Assembly: GCF_013055795.1 (NCBI RefSeq)
Contig: NZ_JABETO010000008.1
Span: forward strand, 160,307 to 224,306
Length of the DNA stretch: 64,000 bases
Origin: Streptomyces sp. I05A-00742
GTDB taxonomy: Bacteria; Actinomycetota; Actinomycetes; Streptomycetales; Streptomycetaceae
Reading direction: 5' to 3'
Position 1 is the first letter of the stretch. Every line of letters starts with the position of its first letter. Positions 1 to 8,242 of the stretch are shown piece by piece. Made by a program: the position numbers and the translations under genes. The notes under the pieces are model-generated. The model had not been told where the DNA came from and did not search any database. It saw nothing but the letters and a program-made list of their open reading frames with translations.

Positions 1-101
1 GCACACGATGAGCCGGGTCCAGGCGGCGCGCGGAACGGCGGGGCGCCGTTCCGCGGTGTCCGCGGGGGGTGCGGTGCCTGCGGGTTCGGTCATGACCGGG
101 G

Positions 102-2309
102 TCAACTCCCTCGTGGGGCAGCCGGGTCGGGACGCGCCGCCGCGACGGCGGCCGACCCCGTCCGCCGTGCGGGCCACCATGCCTTCTCGCCGAGCAGATA
201 CGTGAGCGCCGGCACCAGGACCACCCGCACCAGGACGGTGTCGAGGAGCACGCCCAGCGCCACGGTGAAGCCGAGCTGGAAGAGCATCACCAGCGGGAGG
301 ATCATCAGGATCGAGAAGGTGCCCGCCAGCACCAGGCCCGCGCTGGTGATGACCGAACCGGTGCTGAGCAGGGCGGTGCGCACGGCGGTCCGGGTGTCGC
401 GGGTGCGGGCGTCCTCACGGACCCGCGCCATGAGGAAGATGTTGTAGTCGACGCCCAGGGCCACCAGGAAGAGGAACGCGAACGTGGGCTCCACGGGGTT
501 GACCCCGTGCTGGTCCAGCAGATCGCGGAAGACGAACAGGGAGATCCCGAAGGCACCGAAGAACGACACGACCACCGTCGCGATCAGATACAGCGGCGCC
601 ACCAACGCCCGCAGCAGCACCACCAGGATCACCAGGATGATCACCAGGACCAGCGGTACCAGGACGCGCAGGTCGTGGTCGGCCGCGTGCTTGGTGTCCA
701 GCTGGACCGCCGGGTCACCGCCCACCACCGCCCGTACGCCGGACGGCAGTCCGGAGGACAGGGCGTGCCGGACGTCGGCGACGCGGTCCAGCCCCTTCGC
801 GTCGTACGGATCGGTGTCGAGGATCACCTGGAGCCGGCCGGCCCGTCCGTCGGCGGACCGGACGGGCTGTGGCGTGGCCGAGGCGATGTCCGGCACCGTG
901 CGGGCCCGGTCCGCGGTGGTGGTGAGGTCGGTGGTGCGCAGGGGGCCGTCGGCGCGTTCCACGACGACCGTCAGGGGGGCCGCGGTGCCGGCGGGGAAGG
1001 CGTCGGCCAGGTCCCGGTATCCCGAGGCGGACGACGTGGGCTCGCGGAAGGCGTGCAGCAGGCTCATGTCGTCCACGGACCGGCTCACCCCGGTCGCGCC
1101 CGCGGCGAAGAACAGCAGCGTCGCGGCCACCGCCCACCACGGGCGCCGGAACACCGCGCCGACCGTGCGCTCCCAGGCGCGGCGCACCGGCCCGGCCGTC
1201 TGCCGGGCCTCCGCGGCCCGGGCGCGGCGCAGCAGGGGCCGGTGTCCGACGAGCGCCAGCAGCGCGGGCATCAGGGTGAAGGTGGAGAGGAGGACGGAGG
1301 CGGTGCCGATGATGCCGGCGGGGCCCAGCACCCGGGTGGAGCCGAGCCGGGTGGCGAAGAGCGCGGACAGCGAGGCCATGACCGTGAGCCCGCTGAAGAA
1401 GACGGTGGGCCACACCCGGCGCACGGCGCGGCGCAGGGCGGGCCAGGGGTCCGGGTCCGCCGCGAGTTCCTCCTGGTAGCGGGCGGTCATCAGCAGGCAG
1501 TAGTCGGTGCCCGCGCCGAACATCAGGATCAGCATCAGCGACGTGGCCTGACTGTTGATCAGCAGCCCGGCGTGCGCGGCCAGCGCGTAGACGATCCCCG
1601 CGGCCAGGACGTAGGCGAAGCCCACCACGACGAGCGGGACGACCGCCAGCAGCGGGGAGCGGTAGACGATCAGGAGCAGCACCAGGACGAGGACGGCGGT
1701 CGCCGCCAGCAGCCGGAAGTCCACGTCGCTGAAGATGGCGACGGCGTCCGCGCTGATCCCGGCCGGGCCGGTGATGTTCGTCGTCACGCCCGAGGGCGGG
1801 TGGACGGCGTCGCGCAGCGCGTCGACGGTGTCGCGGACCTTCTTCCCGCCGGTCGCGGTGACCGGGACGACCGTCACGGCCACCGAGTTGTCCGCCGAGA
1901 CCAGCCCGCGCACCGGGCGGCCGTCGGGGGTGAAGGGGGCGGTGGGTGTCCGGGTGCCGGGGACGGCGCGCAGCCGCGCGGCGTCGTCGAGCACCGCCCG
2001 GCGGTCGTCGGCGGTCAGCCCGCCGGGGCGCCGGTGGACCACCAGGGCCGGCCGGGTGTCGCCGTCGGGGAAGCGGTCCGCGAGGAGGCGGGACACCTCG
2101 GCGGAGGGCGCCGAGTCGGGCAGGAAGGCGGCGGCGTTGTTGCTCGTGACGTTCGGCAACTTGCTCTGGAACGGGCTCAGCAGCCCCGCGAGCACGAGCC
2201 AGCCGGCCACCACGAGCCAGAGCAGCAGGCGCGGCCGGGTCCCGGAGGGTGGCGCGGGGCGTGCGGTGTTCCGGTTCGGCGTTTCCCCGGGCTTCGCTTC
2301 GCTACGCAC
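102..2309 (-). CDS. MMPL/RND-family membrane exporter
   Basis: The 735-residue protein has the RND/MMPL layout: one N-terminal membrane helix (around residues 28-47), a large extracytoplasmic loop, a block of about five helices (about 195-370), then a second loop and helix block (about 545-715). Family members export lipids, polyketides or siderophores using the proton gradient. It is transcribed away from the adjacent tetR gene with only about 100 bp between the starts, the usual arrangement for a TetR-controlled MMPL pump. A second MMPL gene lies at 10605-12872, and the two bracket the heme genes. Substrate cannot be read from the sequence; the polyketide made by the nearby synthase, or a tetrapyrrole, are the local candidates. 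The start chosen is the ATG whose 5' region holds the putative TetR operator. Confidence 0.9.
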   Translation of the reverse strand: MRSEAKPGETPNRNTARPAPPSGTRPRLLLWLVVAGWLVLAGLLSPFQSKLPNVTSNNAAAFLPDSAPSAEVSRLLADRFPDGDTRPALVVHRRPGGLTADDRRAVLDDAARLRAVPGTRTPTAPFTPDGRPVRGLVSADNSVAVTVVPVTATGGKKVRDTVDALRDAVHPPSGVTTNITGPAGISADAVAIFSDVDFRLLAATAVLVLVLLLIVYRSPLLAVVPLVVVGFAYVLAAGIVYALAAHAGLLINSQATSLMLILMFGAGTDYCLLMTARYQEELAADPDPWPALRRAVRRVWPTVFFSGLTVMASLSALFATRLGSTRVLGPAGIIGTASVLLSTFTLMPALLALVGHRPLLRRARAAEARQTAGPVRRAWERTVGAVFRRPWWAVAATLLFFAAGATGVSRSVDDMSLLHAFREPTSSASGYRDLADAFPAGTAAPLTVVVERADGPLRTTDLTTTADRARTVPDIASATPQPVRSADGRAGRLQVILDTDPYDAKGLDRVADVRHALSSGLPSGVRAVVGGDPAVQLDTKHAADHDLRVLVPLVLVIILVILVVLLRALVAPLYLIATVVVSFFGAFGISLFVFRDLLDQHGVNPVEPTFAFLFLVALGVDYNIFLMARVREDARTRDTRTAVRTALLSTGSVITSAGLVLAGTFSILMILPLVMLFQLGFTVALGVLLDTVLVRVVLVPALTYLLGEKAWWPARRTGSAAVAAARPDPAAPRGS

Positions 2310-2380
2310 TGCATCACCGCATTCGGGATCTACTCTGGAACCTCAACAGTCCCGCCAGATACTAGACCACGCGCCAAGGC

Positions 2381-2397
2381 TTAGACACCTTGTCCAA
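2381..2397. promoter_or_regulatory. Candidate TetR operator palindrome
   Basis: TTAGACA-cct-TGTCCAA is an inverted repeat with 7-bp arms (six of seven positions pair). It lies 9 bp upstream of the tetR start and between the divergent tetR and MMPL genes, the usual place for a TetR autoregulatory operator. A TAGACC half-site lies just upstream and GTCTAA half-sites recur in the hemH/hemE intergenic region. That TetR binds here is inferred. Confidence 0.5.
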
Positions 2398-2406
2398 GGA
2401 GTTGTG

Positions 2407-3066
2407 ATGGACACCGACCGACGCGGAGCGGCTTCCGACCGATCCGGTTCCGAATGGAACCGGATGGTGGCCCTGCACAAGGAACGGCTGCGCGCCGCCA
2501 TCGGAGAGGCCGCGGTGGAGATCGCGGCCGAGAAGGGGCTGGCCGGTACGACCATGTCGAAGATCGCGGAACGGGCCGGTGTGTCCAGGGCCACGGCCTA
2601 CAACTACTTCAAGGACGTCGAGCACGTCCTCCTGTCGGTGGTGAGCGACGAGGTCGACCGGTTCTACGGCCAGTTGCGCGAGCGCCTGGACGGAGTGACC
2701 GGCCCCCGGGCCCGGCTGGACATGTTCCTGGTGGCACACCTGGAGTATTTCGCCCGGCCCGAACGGCGGTCCGGGGCCCTGCAGTTGCAGGCGCTCGGCA
2801 TCAGCCCCGCCATCCGGGAGCGGATGGCCGCGCACACCGACCGGCTGCGCGCCCTGCTGTCGGAGGTACTGGAGAGCGGCCGGAGCGAGGGCGTCTTCGA
2901 CGAGCGGATCAGCCCCGGCCGGCACGCCGAACTCCTCATGCACCTGTTGTCCGCCGCGCGGGGCCAGGTGCTCAGGGGCGACGTGCCGGTGGAGACCCTC
3001 GCCGCCGACCTGCTGCTGCTGGTCGAGTCGGGGCTGTGTCAGGCGCCTCCGGAGCCGTCCGCCTGA
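2407..3066 (+). CDS. TetR/AcrR-family transcriptional regulator
   Basis: The 219-residue protein has a TetR N-terminal helix-turn-helix at about residues 35-75, with the typical pattern of an alpha-helical AAVEIAAEKGL segment, a TTMSKIAERAGVSRATAYNYF recognition core and a following Phe-Lys-Asp turn. The C-terminal ligand-binding half is helical and diverse. The ATG start is set by an AAGGAG ribosome-binding site about 6 bp upstream; longer reading in this frame lacks one. It diverges from the MMPL exporter, with a palindrome in between, so it probably represses that exporter and perhaps the heme operons. Its 3' end overlaps the convergent small Cys-rich gene by 28 bp. Confidence 0.92.
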   Translation: MDTDRRGAASDRSGSEWNRMVALHKERLRAAIGEAAVEIAAEKGLAGTTMSKIAERAGVSRATAYNYFKDVEHVLLSVVSDEVDRFYGQLRERLDGVTGPRARLDMFLVAHLEYFARPERRSGALQLQALGISPAIRERMAAHTDRLRALLSEVLESGRSEGVFDERISPGRHAELLMHLLSAARGQVLRGDVPVETLAADLLLLVESGLCQAPPEPSA

Positions 3067-3593
3067 GCGGGGCCGGCGTTCCCGTCCGTCCGGGGGCGGG
3101 CGTAGCGGAAGACGCACGCGTGGTGTCCGTCGGTCTGCCGGCGCAGGCTCTCGGCGGACAGGTGCGGGAAGGCCCGCCGGGTCGCCTCGAAGTCGAGCTC
3201 GCACAGGATCGGGCGCGGCTCGCTCAGGCCCAGTTCCTCGGCGGCCGTCAGGCACATACAGGTGCGGCACACCTCCATGACCACGTCCTCGTCGGCCGTC
3301 GAGACGTCGATCGCCTCCTCCAGGAAGCCCATGGCCGCGAAGCGGGGCAGGGCCTTGCCGAACCCCTCGGCGAGCGAACACCCCGTGATCAGCGGCCCCA
3401 TCCGGGCCGCCTGGCGCTCCGGGTAGCCCTCCAGCAGGACCTCCGTCGCCTCCTCCGGACCGCGCTCGGCCTCCAGTTCCAGGTAGCGCCGCAGCCGGTC
3501 GCGGAGCATCCGCCGGGTCTGCTCCCGCTTGTCGGCGCCGTTCCCCGCGGCCGGGGCCCCCGGCACCGCGGGGGCCTGGGTCGTGTCGGTCAT
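3039..3593 (-). CDS. Small Cys-rich protein, ATC-hydrolase/V4R-like
   Basis: This 184-residue protein is translationally coupled (ATGA overlap) to the protoporphyrinogen oxidase gene upstream, so it is likely the last gene of hemH-PPOX-this gene. Its C-terminal half carries a cysteine cluster (CRTCMC near residue 115, a further Cys about 20 residues on) followed by a Leu-Arg-Arg-x-Thr-x-Gly-x-x-x-Cys-x-Phe-Arg-Tyr ending. That ending resembles L-2-amino-thiazoline-4-carboxylate hydrolase-like and V4R-like small-molecule domains; V4R domains occur in BchJ of tetrapyrrole metabolism. The Cys cluster could hold a metal or Fe-S centre. Function is not established. Its fixed position in the heme operon argues for a role with tetrapyrrole substrate or product. 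Confidence 0.75.
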   Translation of the reverse strand: MTDTTQAPAVPGAPAAGNGADKREQTRRMLRDRLRRYLELEAERGPEEATEVLLEGYPERQAARMGPLITGCSLAEGFGKALPRFAAMGFLEEAIDVSTADEDVVMEVCRTCMCLTAAEELGLSEPRPILCELDFEATRRAFPHLSAESLRRQTDGHHACVFRYARPRTDGNAGPAQADGSGGA

Positions 3594-5035
3594 GATGCGT
3601 CCCTGCCTTTCTCTCGGCTCTCTCGGCGTACTGCGGATACGGGCGGGCCGGCTGCCGTACGGAGGGCGGCGCGCACCTCGGCCGCGGCGCGACGGGCGTC
3701 GCGGACGCAGTCGTTGACCGCGACGCCGTGGTAGGCGCTGCCGGACAGGTGCAGTCCGGGCAGGGCGGCGGCCGCGGCCAGCACGCCGCGCACCCGCTCG
3801 CCGTGGCCGGTCGTGTACTGCGGGATGGCCTCCTTCCAGACGTGGTCGTGCCGGAACGCCGGTCCGTTCGCCGGGCCGAACAGGACGGTGGCGTCGCGGT
3901 GCACCGCGGCGACGGCCTCGTCGCTGCTCAGCTCGGTGAACCCGGGGTCCTCGGCGCCGCCCGCGAAGGCCCGCAGCAGGACGCCGTCCGGTGGCGCGCT
4001 GTCGGGGAAGACCGCCGAGCTGTGCACCACACCGGCGATCCGCGTGGGCTCCGACGGCAGGGTCAGATACCCGAAGCCGCGGGGCACGGCCGCCAGGTCG
4101 CGGCGCCGGTAGCCGACGGACACCACCCGCACCGGCGCGTACCGCACCGCGGCCAGCGTCCCGGCGGCGCTCGGCAGGAGCGGCGCCAGCAGCCGCGCGG
4201 CGGCCGGGGCGGGTATCGCGACCACGACGTGGTCGGCCCGGACCGGCCCGTCCGTCGCCGTGGACACGAGCCATCCGCCGTCCGGTCCGGGGTCGCGCCG
4301 CAGCCCGGTCACGCCCCGGCCCGTCCGTAACCGCTCTCCCAGCCGGTCCACCAGGGCGTCCACCAGCACCCGCATCCCGCCGTCGGCGAAACCGGTCAGC
4401 CGGGGCGGTGGCCCGGCGCGCCCGGCGGCCCGGCGCAGGCGGCCCCGCAGGGCCGCGAGCAGCAGGCTGCGCCGGTCGCGTTCGAGCGTCCTGAACCGCG
4501 GGAAGGCCGCGTCCAGGCTGGTCGCCCGCGGGTCGCCGGCGGTGACGCCGTGCACCAGCGGCGCCGCCATGACCCCGGCGGCCCGGTGTCCGAACCGCCG
4601 GGCGAGGAAGCCGTACACCGTCTCCTCACCGGTCGCCGGGCCGATCAGCGGCTCGGCCAGGACGCGGGCCTTGGCGGCCGGTCCGAGCAGCGGGGTGGTG
4701 ACGAACGCGGCGGCGCCGAGCGGCAGGGGCAGCAGCCGCCCGCCGCGCAGCACGAACCGCTCCCGGGCGGCCTCCGCGGCCGGCCGCAGCCGGGGGCCGA
4801 GGCCCAGGGCGTCGGCCAGGGTGCGGGTGTCGGTGCCGTTGTCCAGGAACCCGTTGGGGCCCAGGTCGACGGTGTAACCGTCCGCACGGTGGCAGGCGAT
4901 CTTGCCACCGGCGGCCGGCTCCGCCTCGAACACCGTCACATCCATGTCCGGCCGCCCGGCGAGCAGTTCGAAGGCGACCGTCAGCCCGGAGATGCCGCCG
5001 CCGACGACGGCGACGTGCGGGCGTCCGCCGCTCAT
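3590..5035 (-). CDS. hemY: Protoporphyrinogen/coproporphyrinogen oxidase (HemY/HemG-type)
   Basis: The 481-residue flavoprotein begins with an FAD-binding Rossmann motif (VVGGGISGL near residue 10) followed by an acidic end of beta-2 (VFEAE). Its length and the C-terminal HLSGSAYHGVAVNDCV segment match the HemY-type, FAD-dependent, oxygen-using porphyrinogen oxidases. The start is the ATG overlapping the hemH stop (ATGA). In Actinobacteria this enzyme normally oxidises coproporphyrinogen III to coproporphyrin III; here hemF is next door, so protoporphyrinogen IX is an equally likely substrate. It forms an operon with hemH and the small Cys-rich gene. Confidence 0.9.
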   Translation of the reverse strand: MSGGRPHVAVVGGGISGLTVAFELLAGRPDMDVTVFEAEPAAGGKIACHRADGYTVDLGPNGFLDNGTDTRTLADALGLGPRLRPAAEAARERFVLRGGRLLPLPLGAAAFVTTPLLGPAAKARVLAEPLIGPATGEETVYGFLARRFGHRAAGVMAAPLVHGVTAGDPRATSLDAAFPRFRTLERDRRSLLLAALRGRLRRAAGRAGPPPRLTGFADGGMRVLVDALVDRLGERLRTGRGVTGLRRDPGPDGGWLVSTATDGPVRADHVVVAIPAPAAARLLAPLLPSAAGTLAAVRYAPVRVVSVGYRRRDLAAVPRGFGYLTLPSEPTRIAGVVHSSAVFPDSAPPDGVLLRAFAGGAEDPGFTELSSDEAVAAVHRDATVLFGPANGPAFRHDHVWKEAIPQYTTGHGERVRGVLAAAAALPGLHLSGSAYHGVAVNDCVRDARRAAAEVRAALRTAAGPPVSAVRRESREKGRDAS

Positions 5036-6141
5036 CGCGGGGCGTCCGGCGGGCGCTGCGGATAGGCGTGGGCCGGGTTGAGAATCTCCCGGCACGCCGG
5101 GTCGACGCACCCGGCGCAGCGGAGCGCGAAATGCGGTCCGCACGCCGTCCCGGCGCTCAGGTGATCGGCGACCACCTGGGCCATGGCGTCCAGGAAGAGC
5201 GGGTCGTCATTGGGCGCGGGCGCCCGCCGGAACGTGGTGACACCGGCCTCCTCGGCGGCCTCGGCAAACTCGATGTCAATCTCCGACAGCGTATCCAGAT
5301 GGTCAGTGGTGAAAATGATTCCCACTATCAGGATATTCCGCCGACCTTGTTTTCCGAGTGCCCGAATCACGGATTCCGTGTTCGGCCCCTGCCATGCCAC
5401 GGGCCCCACGTCCGCCTGAAAACACAGGGCGTACTCGTGGTTGTCCCCCAGCTCCCGCATGACGTCACGGACCGTTCCCGCCACTTCCTGAAGATAGGGA
5501 TCCCCTTTATTGATCACCCGTTGCGGAAGCGAGTGCGCACTGAACAGCACCACCACGTTGTCGCGCTCGGATTCCGGGAAATCCGCGAGCCCCTCGCGCA
5601 CCTTGGCCGCCATGGCCTGCACATATGCCGGATGCGTCGACCAGCGGTCGACGACGCTCCACCGGAAGGCGCCGTCGAGCCGCAGGCGCCGGGCGGTGGC
5701 CCACAGGTCGTGCAGGCTGGAGCCGGTGGTCGAGCAGGAGTACTGCGGGTACTGCGGGAACGCCACGGCCCGCCGCACCCCGTCCGCCGCCATCTGCCGC
5801 AGCGCCTGCCCACTGGAGGGCTCGGTATAGCGAAAGGCCAGGTAGGGACGGTGCGGAGCGGTCTCGGGGCTGAGTACGTCGAGCCGTTTGACCAGCCCCT
5901 CGCCCTGCCGGACCGTCCAGTCGTACAGCGGGGAGCCGCCGCCGATCGCGGCGTAGGTCTTCTGCAGCCGCGGAGTGCGCAGCCGGGCGATCAGCGGTCC
6001 GAGAGCGGACTGCGCGGGCAGCTGAATGATCTCCCTGTCGTTGAACAGGGCGCGCAGAAACGGACCGACTTCGGGCAGCGTGCGGGGACCACCCAGGTTC
6101 ATCAGGACGACCCCGGTGGGACTCGGATTCTCATGTTCCAT
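5032..6141 (-). CDS. hemH: Ferrochelatase HemH with C-terminal cysteine cluster
   Basis: The 369-residue protein inserts Fe(II) into a porphyrin. Family landmarks are VVLMNLGGPRT near the N-terminus, the catalytic-histidine segment FSAHSLPQRVI, and FQADVGPVAWQGPNT, a form typical of protoporphyrin ferrochelatases of proteobacteria and eukaryotes. The tail has four cysteines in the spacing Cys-x7-Cys-x2-Cys-x4-Cys, as in ferrochelatases that hold a [2Fe-2S] cluster. I chose the ATG at 6141; a TTG six codons upstream is the alternative. It starts a minus-strand operon divergent from hemE. The segment around 5270-5520 is less GC-rich than its surroundings, which fits acquisition from another lineage. 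Confidence 0.93.
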   Translation of the reverse strand: MEHENPSPTGVVLMNLGGPRTLPEVGPFLRALFNDREIIQLPAQSALGPLIARLRTPRLQKTYAAIGGGSPLYDWTVRQGEGLVKRLDVLSPETAPHRPYLAFRYTEPSSGQALRQMAADGVRRAVAFPQYPQYSCSTTGSSLHDLWATARRLRLDGAFRWSVVDRWSTHPAYVQAMAAKVREGLADFPESERDNVVVLFSAHSLPQRVINKGDPYLQEVAGTVRDVMRELGDNHEYALCFQADVGPVAWQGPNTESVIRALGKQGRRNILIVGIIFTTDHLDTLSEIDIEFAEAAEEAGVTTFRRAPAPNDDPLFLDAMAQVVADHLSAGTACGPHFALRCAGCVDPACREILNPAHAYPQRPPDAPR

Positions 6142-6263
6142 ATACAGGTCCACCCCCAATCCCGAGCGATCCTAGACGCGCCCTTGACACATAAACAAGG
6201 CCCCTTACAGACTGTCTACGGTCTAATTCGGGGAACCTGAATAACGGGGGCTGAGCATCCGGG
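6142..6263. promoter_or_regulatory. Divergent hemH / hemE promoter region
   Basis: This 122-bp gap separates two divergent heme operons and is clearly AT-richer than the genes around it. It contains TTGACA at 6184-6189, a good -35 candidate on the plus strand, and a cluster of GTCTA half-sites around 6211-6226 (AGACTGTCT, then GGTCTAA) that resemble the candidate operator in front of tetR. Coordinated control of both heme operons by the local TetR is a reasonable inference. Confidence 0.45.
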
Positions 6264-7301
6264 ATGAGTATTTTCCTCGACGCCGCTTCGGGTAAGGACA
6301 CCCAGCGGGCGCCCATTTGGATCATGCGTCAGGCCGGCCGATACCTGTCCGAATACAACGCGGTCAAAGAGCGGTACGGCTTCTGGGAAATGTGCCGTAA
6401 TCCCGAGGTCGCGGCGCAGATCACCCTGCTGCCCGTACAGCGGTTTCCGCTGGACGCGGCCATCCTCTTCAGCGACATCATGACGCCGCTCGCCGACATG
6501 GGCGTGGAGATCGAGTTCGCCCCGGGTCCGGTCATCACCCGGCCGGTGCGGACCCTCGCCGACGTCCGGAGCCTGCGGGTGCCGGGGCCCGAGGGCACGG
6601 CGCCGTTCGTCGCCGCCGCCGTACGCGCCGTGCGCGAGCAGTGCGCGGTGCCGCTCATCGGCTTCGCGGGGGCACCGCTGACCCTGGCCACCTACCTGGT
6701 CGACTCGGGTGCCGCGGCCGACGGCCACGCCGGCTTCCGCGTATGGCTGCACGCCGAACCCGAGGCCGCCCGCCTGCTGCTCGACCGGCTCACCGAGGTC
6801 ACCATCGACTACCTGCGGATGCAGATCGCCGCCGGTGTACAGGCCGTTCAGCTCTTCGACACCTGGGCCGGCGCCCACGACCCCGCCGTCTACGCCGAGT
6901 TCGGCCTGCCCCACGCCCGACGCGTGCTGGCCGCCCTCGCCGACCTCGCGGTGCCGCGCGTCTACTTCGCGGTGGGCGCCCACCACTTGTTCGACCGGAT
7001 CGCCGAGCTTCCGGCCGAGGTCGTCGGCGTCGACTGGCGGACCCCGCTGTCCGTGGCCCGCCGGGCGCTGCCCGGCCGGACGCTCCAGGGCAACCTCGAC
7101 CCGGCCGTCCTCGTCAGCCGCCCCGAGGCCGTGGCCGACCGGGCCCGCGCCGTGCTGCGGGAGGGGCTGGGCGGACCGCACATCTTCAACCTCGGCCACG
7201 GCATACGCCCGGACACGCCCGTCGGCCACGTCCAGCGCCTCGTCGAGGCCGTGCACGCATTCGACCGGCACAGCGAAGCCGAGAAGAAGGTGCCCGTATG
7301 A
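6264..7301 (+). CDS. hemE: Uroporphyrinogen III decarboxylase HemE
   Basis: The 345-residue protein converts uroporphyrinogen III to coproporphyrinogen III in the cytoplasm. The diagnostic N-terminal motif IMRQAGRYLSEY is present near residue 22. Further family features are the FSDIM segment, GFAGAPLTLATYLV (about residue 133), QLFDTWAG, and the C-terminal LGHGI segment. Length matches the family. It is first in a four-gene plus-strand operon whose genes all overlap by 4 bp. Streptomycetes normally have another hemE elsewhere, so this is probably a second copy belonging to the cluster. Confidence 0.97.
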   Translation: MSIFLDAASGKDTQRAPIWIMRQAGRYLSEYNAVKERYGFWEMCRNPEVAAQITLLPVQRFPLDAAILFSDIMTPLADMGVEIEFAPGPVITRPVRTLADVRSLRVPGPEGTAPFVAAAVRAVREQCAVPLIGFAGAPLTLATYLVDSGAAADGHAGFRVWLHAEPEAARLLLDRLTEVTIDYLRMQIAAGVQAVQLFDTWAGAHDPAVYAEFGLPHARRVLAALADLAVPRVYFAVGAHHLFDRIAELPAEVVGVDWRTPLSVARRALPGRTLQGNLDPAVLVSRPEAVADRARAVLREGLGGPHIFNLGHGIRPDTPVGHVQRLVEAVHAFDRHSEAEKKVPV

Positions 7302-8242
7302 CGACCCACCGCGACCAGGTGCTGCCCCTGATGCTCGACACCCAGGCCGCCCTCATCCGGGCCTTCGAGGAGTGCGACGGCGAGTGCGGCGGCCGGTCCC
7401 GCTTCACCTCCCACGACTGGGAACGGCCCGGCGGCGGGGGCGGCTGGGCCCGCATACTCGAGGGCGGCACAGTGTTCGAACGCGCCGGGGTCAACGTCTC
7501 CGCCGTGTACGGCGACCGGGTGCCCGCCGCGATCACCGACCGGCAGGACATCGACCCCGACGCCGGGTTCTTCGCCACCGGCCTGTCCACCGTGCTCCAC
7601 CCGCGCAACCCCTGGGTCCCGTCCTTCCACGCCAACTTCCGCTACTTCGAGGTCGGCGAGGGGCACGACGTCTGGTGGTTCGGCGGCGGCGCCGACATGA
7701 CGCCCTCGTACGGGTTCGAGGAGGACGCCCGCCATCTGCACCGGACCCTCAAGGACTGCTGCGACAGCTACGACCCGGAGTTCTACCCCCGGGCGAAGCA
7801 GAACTGCGACGAGTACTTCTCCCTGCCCCACCGGCAGGAGACCCGCGGCGTGGGCGGCATCTTCTTCGACCGCCTGCACCCCGAGGGCCCCGACGGCTGG
7901 GACCGCGCCTTCCGGCTCGTCGCCCGGGGGCTGGACGCCCTGGTCCCCGGCTACCTGCCGGTCGTCCGGCGGCGCATGCGCACCCCGTACGGCGAGCGCG
8001 AGCGGCGCTGGCAACTGCTGCGCCGCGGACGGTACGTGGAGTTCAACCTCATCCACGACCGCGGCACCCAGTTCGGGCTGCAGAGCCGGGGCAACACCGA
8101 GGCCATCCTGATGTCGCTCCCGCCGCTGGCGTCCTGGAGCTTCGAGGTCACGCCGGAACCGGGCAGCGAGGAGGAGCGGCTCACCGAGTTCCTGCGGCCG
8201 CGGGACTGGCTGGCCGCCCGTACGGTCGGAGCCGCCCGATGA
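7298..8242 (+). CDS. hemF: Oxygen-dependent coproporphyrinogen III oxidase HemF
   Basis: The 314-residue protein is a full-length HemF, which oxidatively decarboxylates two propionates of coproporphyrinogen III to vinyl groups, giving protoporphyrinogen IX. Diagnostic segments are FHANFRYFEV (about residue 111), WWFGGGADMTPSYGFEEDA, the KQNCDEYFSLPHR segment, GGIFFD, and the signature DRGTQFGLQSRGNTEAILMS near residue 270. The ATG overlaps the hemE stop. HemF is unusual in this phylum, where heme is generally made through coproporphyrin III by CgoX, CpfC and ChdC. Its presence means this operon follows the protoporphyrin-dependent route. Confidence 0.96.
   Translation: MTTHRDQVLPLMLDTQAALIRAFEECDGECGGRSRFTSHDWERPGGGGGWARILEGGTVFERAGVNVSAVYGDRVPAAITDRQDIDPDAGFFATGLSTVLHPRNPWVPSFHANFRYFEVGEGHDVWWFGGGADMTPSYGFEEDARHLHRTLKDCCDSYDPEFYPRAKQNCDEYFSLPHRQETRGVGGIFFDRLHPEGPDGWDRAFRLVARGLDALVPGYLPVVRRRMRTPYGERERRWQLLRRGRYVEFNLIHDRGTQFGLQSRGNTEAILMSLPPLASWSFEVTPEPGSEEERLTEFLRPRDWLAARTVGAAR

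Noticed and set aside
507..2384. Long plus-strand open frame opposite the MMPL gene
   Set aside because: Composition is Arg/Gly/Gln-rich without any domain, and the minus strand encodes a clear transporter. It is a GC-rich antisense artefact.
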